Shown here: positions 23,449 to 32,375 of the stretch, piece after piece | How positions within the stretch are numbered: the stretch's first letter is position 1 | How the letters are laid out: each line of letters starts with the position of its first letter | Assembly: GCA_009928855.1 (NCBI GenBank) | Contig: SABV01000008.1 | Span: forward strand, 1-37,160 | DNA length: 37,160 nucleotides | Reading direction: 5' to 3' | From: Erysipelotrichia bacterium | GTDB lineage: Bacteria > Muiribacteriota > Ozemobacteria > Ozemobacterales > Ozemobacteraceae | Made by a program: the position numbers and the translations under genes | The notes under the pieces: generated by a model | Seen by the model: the letters and a program-made list of their open reading frames with translations, nothing else | Databases searched by the model: none | What the model was told of the DNA's origin: nothing

Positions 23449-26403
23449 TTATTTGTGGGTGAGAATATATCTTCCATCCCACCCTTCAGGTGGCGGAGCT
23501 TCCTTGTATTCCTGGCAGCGTTTGATATAGGTAGCGCTGGGGCCATCATTTGGCCAGCGACTCAAAATTTCTTCAAAAGTAGCGATCGCTTCATCCCATT
23601 TTCGCTCCAGATGTAGCTGAATAGCTCTGTCATAAAGTTCAGCAAGTTCAAACCAGCCAAAAGGTTCTTTGCCTTTTTCGCTCACCAGCTCAAAAACTTT
23701 TACCGGCTCTTTTTTACCTTTAACAGCAAGAAAATCTAGAAATCTTCCGGTTATTACATGTTTAACCCGCTGAAAAGTCGCGTCACTGACCATCATCATC
23801 GTGCCATATTCCTTGTTGGCCCCTTCCAGTCTTGACGCCAGATTTACACCATCGCCCATACAGGTAAAATTCATCTGTGCCTTATTTGAGCCCATATAGC
23901 CAACAACCACATTGGCAGTATTTACGCCAGCTCTGGCAGCAACTCGCGGCAGGCCTCTTTTCGCCCAGCCGATCTGCAATTCATTGATTTTACGCTGCAT
24001 GGCCAAGGCGCACAAGCAGGCTCTAACTGGGTGATCATCCTGCTGTTTCGGAAAGTTCCAGAATGCCATTACAGCATCTCCGATAAATTTGTCGAGGGTT
24101 CCACCGTATTCAAACAGCAGATCAGTCATTGCACCAAGATACTCGTTGAGAAGAATTACGAGTTCTTCGGGCGTAAGAGCTTCAGAGATAGAAGTAAAGC
24201 CGGCCACGTCAGAAAAGAAAATCGTCAATTCAACTTTGTCACCACCCGGTTTGACAAGTTCGGGGTTGTCTAGCATGTATTGAACGACATCTGCGGCGAC
24301 GAAACGCGAAAACATATCTTTGGTCGTCTGAGCACGGGCGCGCTGACGAATATAATTCGTCAACGTATCCAAGGCCCATATTAGCGGGTAAGCAACAACG
24401 AGAGATGAAAAATTAAAAAGCTGGCGACCCACATGATAAGATTCGAAAGCCTGCCAGAAAGCCCCGGCAACAAAAGCCAAAGTAAGAAACGCCCCTGTTA
24501 CCGGAGAAAGTATATCAAGCAGAAAACCCAGAAGGAGGCAGGAAAGAAAAAGCGCAAAAATGGTGTGCCAGGCATTCGGATGTTTTATATAGCGCTGTTC
24601 AACAATATTCAGAATGGCATTGGCATGAATCTCGACCCCCATCAGGGGATCTTTTTGAACCATGAACGGGGTATCCAGATTAAGGGGTGTGGGATAAAAG
24701 TCAAAATCGCTCAATTCAAAAGGCCCTGCGATCATAATCTTGCCACCCTTGTTGTTGCCGTAAGACAAAGTACGGTTATGAGCAAATGCGGCTTTTAACT
24801 TCTTATTGGGGTTCTGGGCATAAAAACTCTCAAGCGTTTTTTTATCGAGGCATTCAAATAAAGAAACTGATTCAATAGCCGGTTTGCCCATTTTGCCTTT
24901 AACCGTAGAGCCCGCGAAGTCAAGAATCATTCTTCCCTGTGCGTTAACGGGAATTTCAAGATCATTTATTTTTAAAGGGCCCTTAAAAGCTCCCCGCGCA
25001 AAATCGGGGTAAATTCTCTTCAGTTCATCCTGCATTGCCTTCTCGTAGTAGTTTTCATTCTTTTTTGCATCGAGAGCGAGCATGGCAACCAGCAGATTGA
25101 ATGATGGCATAAGACGTTTTTTGTCTTCATCAGCAACAAACAGTGGCACTTCTGTTACATAGCTTTTGTTGCCGGTGCTGATATCTATCATGGCAACTCT
25201 GGTGTTGCTCTTCACAAAATTGTTCAGAGGCAATATTTGACGAGTTCTGGTCTGCAATATTCCAGAACCAGAAACCTGGTGGGGCTGATAACCGCCAGTA
25301 TCAGAGCTCGCAGTGTCGCTGTCCTCGACGATATGCTCCTCTTCAATTTTGGTATGAGCCGCCAGAACTATTGCGCTGGAAGACGAAGCAATGACAGCCT
25401 CAAGGTTCTGGTCTACGGAGGGTTCTTTTTGCCCCTGCAGGACAAAGTCGAAGGCAATTACCCCGGCAGGCTCCACAAGATATTCTCTGGGCAGACCGGG
25501 AGTAGTCATAAGAAAAACAATCGACATCACCGTATTTTTTTTGGGGAAAAGGCTGATCTTGAGCGAAAAGTCTGCGGTGCCAAGCCCGGTTAGAATATTT
25601 TGCCAGCGTTCAAGCAGAACCCGCGGTGCTTGCTCATCAGACTTCGAAGCTGCAGAATCATCCTCTTCATCAATTGATTCATCAGGAAAAACCTGCTGAT
25701 AAACCTCTTCGCTCGTCCAGTCTGTCATCAAGGTGGGCAAAATCAAGGGGTTTCGCCCACCGGCGAGCACCTTAAAAGCGTTCTGCCCTTTTGGAAGCCA
25801 GAACTGGCCCTCTGCCTGCATCAACACGTTCAACCCCGGTCTTTCTGGGGCTGCTTTAAAACAGTCTCTGACCTGACGGCTCATCGAGCGCCACTTTTCT
25901 TGATTGAACGGGTCACTATCAGCCATTTTTAGGGTTTCTGTGCCATCAAGAAAACCCGACCATTCATTAAAAGAAGATCTTATTGGAAGATCTCTGACAT
26001 TCGAGAACAGGCCGATATCCAGACGAAAAATCTCAAGTTTTTGGGCTCTGACAGAAGTTGATCTCTCGGCAAGCTGTGGATTACCCAGCAATGAAAACAT
26101 CGATGCGAATTCTGTGCGATCCGGGTTTTTACCGATAAGTTCAGAGGTGGCCTGATCTTTTTTGACAATGACAATCTGATTATTGGTTTTGGGAAGCTGG
26201 TAACCAAACTGAAAAATAAGGGCATTCAGATAGTTGTCTAAACCGCGAAAAAAACCGCCGGCAGCCAGAAGAAACGAGACAAAAGCGCAACAAAAACCAA
26301 AAATCAAACCGGTGCGATATTTATCAGGGCTTTTTCCTGCAGTTTTGGCAATCGGCGAGAATCCCAGAAACGACTTCAACTTTTCCCGAAAACCAGCGCT
26401 CAT
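23449..26403 (-). CDS. CHASE2-domain class III adenylate/guanylate cyclase
   Basis: A receptor-type cyclase of 984 residues. An N-terminal membrane span (about 32-52) leads to a large extracytoplasmic CHASE2 sensor. Three spans (about 625-700) return the chain to the cytoplasm. The cyclase domain (about 720-905) has both metal-binding aspartates (FFSDVAGFT and FIGDAVMAFWN), a substrate-binding Lys in DKFIGDAV and the N-x3-R pair in GDGVNLASRLE, so it should be active. A final TPR-like tail (WDEAIATFEEIL) is common in this family. The sensor contains two acidic low-complexity inserts (DESIDEEDDS; EEEHIVEDSDTASSD). ATP is the likelier substrate, but residue evidence is not decisive. AGAGG precedes the ATG, and it lies 18 bp after the GH57 gene, suggesting cotranscription. 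Confidence 0.93.
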   Translation of the reverse strand: MSAGFREKLKSFLGFSPIAKTAGKSPDKYRTGLIFGFCCAFVSFLLAAGGFFRGLDNYLNALIFQFGYQLPKTNNQIVIVKKDQATSELIGKNPDRTEFASMFSLLGNPQLAERSTSVRAQKLEIFRLDIGLFSNVRDLPIRSSFNEWSGFLDGTETLKMADSDPFNQEKWRSMSRQVRDCFKAAPERPGLNVLMQAEGQFWLPKGQNAFKVLAGGRNPLILPTLMTDWTSEEVYQQVFPDESIDEEDDSAASKSDEQAPRVLLERWQNILTGLGTADFSLKISLFPKKNTVMSIVFLMTTPGLPREYLVEPAGVIAFDFVLQGQKEPSVDQNLEAVIASSSSAIVLAAHTKIEEEHIVEDSDTASSDTGGYQPHQVSGSGILQTRTRQILPLNNFVKSNTRVAMIDISTGNKSYVTEVPLFVADEDKKRLMPSFNLLVAMLALDAKKNENYYEKAMQDELKRIYPDFARGAFKGPLKINDLEIPVNAQGRMILDFAGSTVKGKMGKPAIESVSLFECLDKKTLESFYAQNPNKKLKAAFAHNRTLSYGNNKGGKIMIAGPFELSDFDFYPTPLNLDTPFMVQKDPLMGVEIHANAILNIVEQRYIKHPNAWHTIFALFLSCLLLGFLLDILSPVTGAFLTLAFVAGAFWQAFESYHVGRQLFNFSSLVVAYPLIWALDTLTNYIRQRARAQTTKDMFSRFVAADVVQYMLDNPELVKPGGDKVELTIFFSDVAGFTSISEALTPEELVILLNEYLGAMTDLLFEYGGTLDKFIGDAVMAFWNFPKQQDDHPVRACLCALAMQRKINELQIGWAKRGLPRVAARAGVNTANVVVGYMGSNKAQMNFTCMGDGVNLASRLEGANKEYGTMMMVSDATFQRVKHVITGRFLDFLAVKGKKEPVKVFELVSEKGKEPFGWFELAELYDRAIQLHLERKWDEAIATFEEILSRWPNDGPSATYIKRCQEYKEAPPPEGWDGRYILTHK

Positions 26404-26421
26404 ACGTAACCTCTCAAAAAC

Positions 26422-28008
26422 TCAGCTGCGATATATGCGGTAATCCATCTCAGGAAAAATATTATCACGACGTTCTACTTCTCGCAGCCACTTTTCGTTA
26501 ATTTTATCGCCAATAATATCTTCATAAAGTTTAGTGAATCGGAAAGTATGATCACGAGTGCGCTTATGCGCATACTCGACCGTGGTTCCCGTTTTCATTA
26601 TAAAAGCCCAGTCAGAGGCCTGCAACAGCATCAGCTCACGCGCGGCCTGGTTCAAAGCTCTGGCTGGCAGACCTGCAGCATCAGGGAACTTGTCGGCAAG
26701 CTCTATCATTCTTTGAGAAGCCTTGTGAATATGCGGATATATCCAGGCATTGCTTTCATCGAGCCAGAATTCGCTGTAGCCCTTATGGCCCCATGAAGAC
26801 AGCGATGGCGTTGCCTTCTGATTTTCAGGATATTCGCGAATATAATCAGAAGGGGTGGCAAGTTCGACCACAGAGCTTTCGAGAGCCGTTTTTCTGAGCA
26901 AAAAATGTATAAATTCGGGGCCCTCATACCACCAATGACCAAAAAGTTCGCAATCGTAAGGCGAAACAACTATGGGCATGCGGTCCATCGTCTCGCCAAG
27001 AAGCTTCACCTGGCGCTCTCTGGAACGGATAAAATGACCGGCGTGCACTGCAACCCTCGCCATCGCTTCCTGATAGTTATATGGCTGCTTTTCGGCGCCA
27101 TCCCTTGAGGTTATTCGATGGTATTTGATGCCCGTATTAAGCCTGTGACCAGACTCATGAATATAAGGACGAATATAATCAAACTCCAGATCATAGCCAA
27201 TATCCCGGTAAAATTCACGATAAACAGGATCTCCAGGGTATCCCTCGTGGGACGACCACACCTGACGGCTGCTTTCGACATCGCGACCAAAAGCAAGCAC
27301 TCCAGACGGACATTCAACCGGCGCGTACACACCAAATGCCGGCCTTGGGTCGGCAAAAAGAATACCATGCGTGTCAGTAAAAAAATACTTTATACCAAAT
27401 TCTTTGAGAATCTGGTCGTCGCCGGGGCTGTAGGCGCACTCAGCCAGCCAGATTCCATTGGGCTGGCAGTCAAAATGTCTCTGATAGTCGATTACGGCCA
27501 TCTCAATCTGAGCCCTGACAGCCGGTCTGAAGTCATTTATCAATGGCAGAAAAGCATGAGTTGCACAGCAAGTGATAATCTCAAGCACCCCGGCATCCTG
27601 AAAACGCTTAAAGGCAGAAACCAGATTTCCCTGGTAATACTCAAGAACGCTGCGGATGCGCCTGAATTTTTCGCGATAGATCAAAGCAGTAGGCTGAAAC
27701 TCAGGCTGCCAACGCGTTCTATCGACTTCCCGCTCAGAAAGTTCTTCAAGTCGGGCCAGATGAGCTGAATACCGGGTCATTAAAAGTTCGTCTGCCAGCA
27801 TATTCAGCAATGGCGGAGTTAACGACATGGTAATTCTGAAATGAACCCCGTCAGCAAGAAGTTTTTCGTAAACATCGAGTAATGGAATATAAGTTTCGGT
27901 GATAGCTTCAAAAAGCCACCGCTCTTCCATCATGTCGGGATATTCGGGATGTCGAACAAATGGAAGATGTGCGTGCAATACAATGGAAAGACAGCCATTT
28001 CTTTTCAT
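26422..28008 (-). CDS. GH57 1,4-alpha-glucan branching enzyme (DUF1957 type)
   Basis: GH57 branching enzymes cut an alpha-1,4 glucan and reattach the piece as an alpha-1,6 branch, as in glycogen synthesis. The 528-residue length fits the Thermus/Thermococcus branching enzymes. The substrate motif HAHLPFVRHPE opens the chain. The probable nucleophile is Glu190 in IWLAECAYSPG, and the probable acid/base is Asp352 in SPYDCELFGHWWYEGP; both positions are close to those of the characterised Thermococcus enzyme (Glu183, Asp354). The DUF1957 C-terminal helical domain (SSWGHKGYSEFWLDESNAWIYP) is present. It follows the DUF4912 gene by 31 bp and precedes the cyclase by 18 bp. No glycogen synthase lies in the window. 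Predicted cytoplasmic. Confidence 0.94.
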   Translation of the reverse strand: MKRNGCLSIVLHAHLPFVRHPEYPDMMEERWLFEAITETYIPLLDVYEKLLADGVHFRITMSLTPPLLNMLADELLMTRYSAHLARLEELSEREVDRTRWQPEFQPTALIYREKFRRIRSVLEYYQGNLVSAFKRFQDAGVLEIITCCATHAFLPLINDFRPAVRAQIEMAVIDYQRHFDCQPNGIWLAECAYSPGDDQILKEFGIKYFFTDTHGILFADPRPAFGVYAPVECPSGVLAFGRDVESSRQVWSSHEGYPGDPVYREFYRDIGYDLEFDYIRPYIHESGHRLNTGIKYHRITSRDGAEKQPYNYQEAMARVAVHAGHFIRSRERQVKLLGETMDRMPIVVSPYDCELFGHWWYEGPEFIHFLLRKTALESSVVELATPSDYIREYPENQKATPSLSSWGHKGYSEFWLDESNAWIYPHIHKASQRMIELADKFPDAAGLPARALNQAARELMLLQASDWAFIMKTGTTVEYAHKRTRDHTFRFTKLYEDIIGDKINEKWLREVERRDNIFPEMDYRIYRS

Positions 28009-28039
28009 ATGCTATGGTTTAAGTGTTTAAGCAACGGCT

Positions 28040-29845
28040 TCAGCTGTTGCCAAGATTTATTTTAGCCTTTATAACGCGGGTTTTACCGGTAAAGGGGTCG
28101 GTGGCGACCAGTTCAATCTCACGTTCAGCATTAAATGGTAAGGCAAGACGCAGACTATACGAACCATCAGGGCGCACATTTACCGGTTCTCCCATAAAGG
28201 TCAGAAGACTTCCTGCAGCAACCTTTCCATAAATTATTATGTCAGCAGCAGCGCAGATAAACAGGTTTTCAGTTTCTCCGAAGGGTTTTTCAGGGCTGCT
28301 GACAGATTGAGAAAAGGGCCGATCTGCAGACGTCGGGAGTGAGGACGATGGCATGAATGCTGCAGCAACATGCGATGCCGGCAGGTAAAGATGTTGAGAT
28401 GCCGGCAAACCGAAAGAAGAAACTTCAGCGATAGCGGGTCTATTAATTGCAGGTGGTGCCAGCTCAGGCTTTAAAGGATTTTGGCCAGCCAGCAGTTCAG
28501 ATGAACCTGATCTGGGCAATGGTTCTCCTGAGAGTGAAGAAGAATAAACGGCCTTTGGATCTGTAAGGCGAACAATGCCGGGTGTAGGAACAAACGGTGG
28601 CAACGAATTATCGCTTACTGGCGGGGTATCTTCTGCATGATCTTTTGTTTTTGGTGTGGGCAATACCGGGTCTGCCCATCTTTCGGCAACCTGGTCTGGC
28701 GGTGTCTGCACAAGATTTGAAAGAGCAATAAAAGTATAGCCTTCTGTGGGGCTGTGCATGCCCAGTTCTACCTGATACACGGTCTGGGCATCTTCGAGAT
28801 AAAGATACCAGTTGCGGGCGTGCTCAGAAAGCTTTATTTCCTGGGAATGACCATGAGAAACATCATGTAATCTTAAAACAAAATGGGAATGAGCGAATTC
28901 AAAAATACCGACTTCAAGCTCAAGGCGCTTCATTTCAATTTGCGGGAGCTCCCAGTAAGCATAGGCCCAATGGGGGTCGCGAATCTGCATAACAATTCTT
29001 TTTTCGCCGTATTCTACAGGCAGATCACCAGTGAGTTCATCTTCGCTCACCGGAATCGAAAAATCGTGTTCTGGCTGAGAAAAAATGGGTATCTCCATGG
29101 TCGTTTTTAACGACGCATGTTTTTTGCGACGGTCTTTTTCGATCTGCTCAGCCTTTTTTGAAGTTTTTTCGTTATCTGCAACGCCCAGCGGCTTGAAAGG
29201 AATCGCAACAGGCTGATCAATAACCTCTGCGCCTTTGCGGTTTCGGGGGGCAGGTACATTTTCGGTTTTTTTGCCAAACATGCGGTCGAGACGTTTCGCA
29301 CCGTTTTTTTTGCCCGAAGGCTCGACTGGAGCAGCTTGGGCGCTTTTACTTACAGATTCAGGCAACTGGGTCTTTATAGCGGGCAGATGAGGGGTTTCAA
29401 TTTTATTTGTCTTACTGACAGACTTTGCCACGGCCTTCTTTTTTGCGGCCTTTGGCTTTAACGACTCTTCGGCAGCTGCTTTTTCGGGTGCGGGTTTAGC
29501 GCTACGGGCCTTTTTTGCAACCGGGCTGACAGGGGGGTTCTCTTTCTTTGGTGGTTTAGAGGTCTTGGCAGGTTTAGCAGTCTTGGCGGGTTTATCTGTC
29601 GTCGCTATTTTTGGTGTTTTATTAGACTTCTTTGGGTCAGCGACTTTAGCAGGTTTTGCAATTTTCGGCGCTTTTGTTTCTGACTGGGGTTTTTTATCTG
29701 GAGTTGCGGCTGTTTTTGCGAGAACTTCAATCAACTGGTCTTTGGAAAGTTTGGATCGACCTTTGATATTAAGCTTTTGAGCAAGATCGTACAGTGACTG
29801 ACGGGTCAGTTGTTTAAGTTCATCCGCGGTAAAACCGGTATTCAT
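28040..29845 (-). CDS. Rho_N/SAP-like plus DUF4912 protein with Lys/Pro/Ala-rich linker
   Basis: The N-terminus (ELKQLTRQSLYDLAQKLNIKGRSKLSKDQLIEVL) is a Rho_N/SAP-like helical domain, known elsewhere to bind nucleic acid. A long basic Lys/Ala/Pro tract (about 45-230) follows. The DUF4912 domain (about 275-400) has the hallmark VMQIRDPHWAYAYWELP and resembles a carbohydrate-binding beta sandwich. A Pro-rich region and a C-terminal beta domain (IIIYGKVAAGSLLTFMGEPVNV...) complete the chain. DUF4912 genes are often next to DUF1957 GH57 genes, as here (31-bp gap), so a glucan-related role is likely. The ORF track begins at TTG 29857; ATG 29845 with GGAG six bases upstream is the better start (601 residues). 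Its combination of a putative DNA/RNA-binding head and a glucan-linked domain is unexplained. Confidence 0.88.
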   Translation of the reverse strand: MNTGFTADELKQLTRQSLYDLAQKLNIKGRSKLSKDQLIEVLAKTAATPDKKPQSETKAPKIAKPAKVADPKKSNKTPKIATTDKPAKTAKPAKTSKPPKKENPPVSPVAKKARSAKPAPEKAAAEESLKPKAAKKKAVAKSVSKTNKIETPHLPAIKTQLPESVSKSAQAAPVEPSGKKNGAKRLDRMFGKKTENVPAPRNRKGAEVIDQPVAIPFKPLGVADNEKTSKKAEQIEKDRRKKHASLKTTMEIPIFSQPEHDFSIPVSEDELTGDLPVEYGEKRIVMQIRDPHWAYAYWELPQIEMKRLELEVGIFEFAHSHFVLRLHDVSHGHSQEIKLSEHARNWYLYLEDAQTVYQVELGMHSPTEGYTFIALSNLVQTPPDQVAERWADPVLPTPKTKDHAEDTPPVSDNSLPPFVPTPGIVRLTDPKAVYSSSLSGEPLPRSGSSELLAGQNPLKPELAPPAINRPAIAEVSSFGLPASQHLYLPASHVAAAFMPSSSLPTSADRPFSQSVSSPEKPFGETENLFICAAADIIIYGKVAAGSLLTFMGEPVNVRPDGSYSLRLALPFNAEREIELVATDPFTGKTRVIKAKINLGNS

Positions 29846-29927
29846 TCCACTCTCCAACTCTCACAAAGGAAATATGTACACGAGCACCTGCAGACATGAT
29901 AACAGAAAATTAAAAATTATGCTCGGA

Positions 29928-30038
29928 CTAATTATCGTCAAGAAAACTGTCGATGAGAGCGGGCAAAAACACGAGAAACACATAATAATGAAGAGCCATA
30001 AACAGGCCAAACACGTAACCGAAAATCTGAAAAAACAT
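29928..30038 (-). CDS. Putative 36-residue hydrophobic membrane mini-protein
   Basis: This ORF is too short for the track. On the minus strand ATG 30038 is followed by 35 further codons and TAG. The product starts MFFQIFGYVFGLFMALHYYV, continues with a second hydrophobic stretch and ends in an acidic tail (LIDSFLDDN). Residues about 2-30 would form one membrane helix. A strong ribosome binding site, GAGGAG, lies eight bases upstream and overlaps the TGA stop of the secreted TPR gene, only 12 bp away, so translation would be coupled. The tail is acidic with no lysine, unlike type I toxins. Function unknown; possibly a regulator of an adjacent membrane protein. The Phe/Leu/Val/Tyr richness, the RBS and the spacing are the evidence; no homologue is claimed. 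Confidence 0.55.
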   Translation of the reverse strand: MFFQIFGYVFGLFMALHYYVFLVFLPALIDSFLDDN

Positions 30039-30050
30039 TTTTCTGACTCC

Positions 30051-31193
30051 TCAGTCTACAAGCCTTTCAATTTTCAGCTGCACCCTGATATTCGAAAAAA
30101 GAGTTACCGAACGGCGGCCGTCTCCATAAAGGTCCTGGATGTAGCCTGACGTCTGGTTGACTTCGGTAAAAACGAGCGAATATTTGACACCGGCAGTTGC
30201 GAAGCTGAGGTTTTTCTGATCAACCCCTTCTTCTGCGGTAAACATAAAATCACGTTGCTCGCTGCCACCACCAAGGGTGATCGAGAAAACCTCAAATCTG
30301 TCAGCCGGCACCCCGGGGCGCTCATTGATGGCTCGAAGCGTGAATGCTGCGCCATCAAGCTCTCTCGAGATCGTTCCGGCATTGCGAAATTCAAAGCTGT
30401 CGTCAAAAATCATAGTTTCTTCTGCCGGCAGCACTTCATCTAGAGCATTGGCAGCCTTTACCGGCTCAACATAAGAGGTTGAACGCTGAGCGAAAAGTTC
30501 AAGCTTGTCTTCTGCCTGATGCGCCTGGTCAGAATCAGGGTATATAATAATGATCTGCTGCAGCGTCTCGCGAGCTTTTTCGGTATCTCCCCGCAGCTCA
30601 AGCAAGGTAGCCAGCTTTAACAGTCGGTCGGGCTCGCGTTCTTTCGCCTCAGACAAAAACGTCAAATATTTTATGGCGTCCTCAATCAACCCGGCCTCAT
30701 CTTTAGCCATGAGCGATGGCATCAGACGAAGGCTGGCCAGATAATCATCGATAGCGGCCCTTATGTTACGGCGTTTATAAAGCACCATAGCCCGGTCAAA
30801 CAGCCTGGTGGCCTCTTCTGTCTGAGCAAGCTCAGGCAGGTGTTCAAGTTTCATTATAGCTCGACTGGCCAGCAGATCAGGCAATTTGCCTTTCATGGCC
30901 AGTTTGTAATGGTATGAGGCAAACTCAAAACGCCTGACGCCCTCGAGACACTCCCCCACCCTGAAATGAAGCCTGGCTTTTACTTCTTCGCTGGCTGTCA
31001 TAGCCATAGCTTCATAATAAAAAATCAACGCTTCGCGATAGTCGTTTCCCTTAAAAAGCTCTTCTGCCCGAGACAGGCATTTTTGCAGACTGTATGGAAC
31101 AGTAATGCCATTGTCTTCGCTGTTAACGGCAGCGTCTACTGTTCCGGAGACTGCGGCCGCCACCATGCAAAAAGCCAGAAAAGTCTTTTTCAT
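30051..31193 (-). CDS. Secreted TPR protein with C-terminal beta-rich domain
   Basis: The ORF track begins at 31250, but the sensible start is the internal ATG at 31193. It opens a Sec signal peptide (MKKTFLAFCMVAAAVSGTVDA) and leaves a 22-bp gap to the upstream gene. The 380-residue product has TPR-like helical repeats from about 40 to 240 (for example 'AEELFKGNDYREALIFYYEA' and 'GDTEKARETLQQIIIIYPDS'). A beta-rich domain of about 110 residues follows (DDSFEFRNAGTISREL ... SNIRVQLKIERLVD). It is predicted periplasmic or surface-exposed. The SD (GTGAG) is weak, which fits coupling to the upstream gene. It sits between the TIM-barrel gene and the 36-residue membrane ORF in the long minus-strand cluster. 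Function unknown; a scaffold for envelope complexes is plausible. Confidence 0.82.
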   Translation of the reverse strand: MKKTFLAFCMVAAAVSGTVDAAVNSEDNGITVPYSLQKCLSRAEELFKGNDYREALIFYYEAMAMTASEEVKARLHFRVGECLEGVRRFEFASYHYKLAMKGKLPDLLASRAIMKLEHLPELAQTEEATRLFDRAMVLYKRRNIRAAIDDYLASLRLMPSLMAKDEAGLIEDAIKYLTFLSEAKEREPDRLLKLATLLELRGDTEKARETLQQIIIIYPDSDQAHQAEDKLELFAQRSTSYVEPVKAANALDEVLPAEETMIFDDSFEFRNAGTISRELDGAAFTLRAINERPGVPADRFEVFSITLGGGSEQRDFMFTAEEGVDQKNLSFATAGVKYSLVFTEVNQTSGYIQDLYGDGRRSVTLFSNIRVQLKIERLVD

Positions 31194-31215
31194 CAGCAAC
31201 TCACATGAAGAGAGA

Positions 31216-32340
31216 TTAAAAGGACCCGGGGAAATTATCGGGCAAAACATAGCGAGCGATCAAATCGCTATTTTTAGTATTCGGAACCGTTTCTAGAAGG
31301 AAGAACTTCTCGTGCCCGGCTTCAAGATCTTTTCGCAATTCTTTGAGCAGGGGCACCAGGTTTAAGTCGCCATTTTGAAACAGACCCAGGTTAAAACAAG
31401 CATTGCGGCAAGACTCATAATAGTCATGCAAAGCCTTATTGAAGTTTTTCAGACAGCGCTCCTGCCAGGCTTCATCGTTATCAGAAAGACTCTGAGAATA
31501 TTCTTTTTTGGCACCCGCATAATTTTTGAGAGCCTGCTCCATATCGTCGCGGCGAGCGCCCCATTTATCGAGCCCCGGAAGCACCTGTTGCAGAATCACA
31601 ATTGAAATATTATCAGCAAATCTTCGATAGGTTTCAATAATGTCATCGCGTTCAAGATGCGCTACGCCAACGTTATAGGCCAAACCACAACCGAATTCTT
31701 TCGCCATTTTCTGAAAAACAGACGCGGAAATGCCGCCGTTTCTGAGGTGCAAGCGAATATTATTCACCTTTGCCACTTCGTTGATAGACTTAAGAGCTTT
31801 TTTAAACCTGTTTTCGGCCTGCGGATCAAGAAAGATTCCTGGTTCTGAAACAGGCACAATAATGTGGCCAACCTTAAATTTTGCGGCCATCTCAATTATT
31901 GGCAAGCAATCTTCAACGCTCAGCGTGTGGTATGCAGGGTTTCCCTCTATGGCGGCGGGCAAAGACAGGTAGCATGGTCTGAAATGCACAAGCCTGACGG
32001 GCTTTTTAACGGCAGTTTTTCGGACCGGAACTTTTTCTTCTGGTTTGTCTGATGCGGGTGGTTCAGGGGGGAGTTCATAATAATGCGGCACATACTCAGG
32101 CAAAGTTATGATGGTCTTGATGCCAAGAGTTTCGGTTTTTTGCAGCATGTCTTCAAAAGCTGCCGCATTTTTTTTCAGACCCGGGTCATTGACACGCAAA
32201 TTGATAAAATGCAATTTGCCACGCCATTTTGCAAGAGTGCCGTTTCTGCTGATTGATATAGGCGGCATAAGCGGGTCTTGCGAACCACCGATTCCCTGTT
32301 CTACATAGCCAAGAAAAAAAGGAGTGTCAGAGTTTTTCAT
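31216..32340 (-). CDS. Xylose-isomerase-like TIM-barrel protein, apparently degenerate
   Basis: The middle and end of this 374-residue protein follow the sugar-phosphate isomerase/AP-endonuclease-2 TIM-barrel pattern. Visible steps include TLSVEDCLPIIEMAAKFKVGHIIVPVSE, then RFKKALKSINEVAKVNNIRLHLRNGG, then FGCGLAYNVGVAHLERDDIIETYRRFADNISIVILQQ. In active members the strand ending 'LHLRNGG' normally carries a metal-binding Glu and the next a D-x-G-H motif. Here these read R/N and N-x-G-x-x-H, so metal binding and catalysis are doubtful. A Pro/Lys-rich insert (PPEPPASDKPEEKVPVRK) interrupts the N-terminal third. There is no signal peptide, so it is cytoplasmic. It begins 35 bp after the PhnD-like gene. 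Family assignment is moderate; function is unknown. Confidence 0.75.
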   Translation of the reverse strand: MKNSDTPFFLGYVEQGIGGSQDPLMPPISISRNGTLAKWRGKLHFINLRVNDPGLKKNAAAFEDMLQKTETLGIKTIITLPEYVPHYYELPPEPPASDKPEEKVPVRKTAVKKPVRLVHFRPCYLSLPAAIEGNPAYHTLSVEDCLPIIEMAAKFKVGHIIVPVSEPGIFLDPQAENRFKKALKSINEVAKVNNIRLHLRNGGISASVFQKMAKEFGCGLAYNVGVAHLERDDIIETYRRFADNISIVILQQVLPGLDKWGARRDDMEQALKNYAGAKKEYSQSLSDNDEAWQERCLKNFNKALHDYYESCRNACFNLGLFQNGDLNLVPLLKELRKDLEAGHEKFFLLETVPNTKNSDLIARYVLPDNFPGSF

Positions 32341-32375
32341 AATGCGCTATCCTACCACAAACCGCTACCTGCTGA

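Noticed and set aside
27118-27768. 216-residue plus-strand ORF opposite the GH57 gene
   Set aside because: Antisense to a complete GH57 enzyme with both catalytic residues; no recognisable domain.
29881-29925. CGAGCA...TGCTCG inverted repeat between the mini-ORF and the DUF4912 gene
   Set aside because: Only 6 bp with a loop over 30 nt; no T tract and no stable core, so not called as terminator or operator.
29874-30149. 91-residue plus-strand ORF
   Set aside because: It spans the minus-strand 36-residue ORF and the end of the secreted TPR gene; no ribosome binding site of note and no domain. The opposite-strand mini-ORF is better supported.
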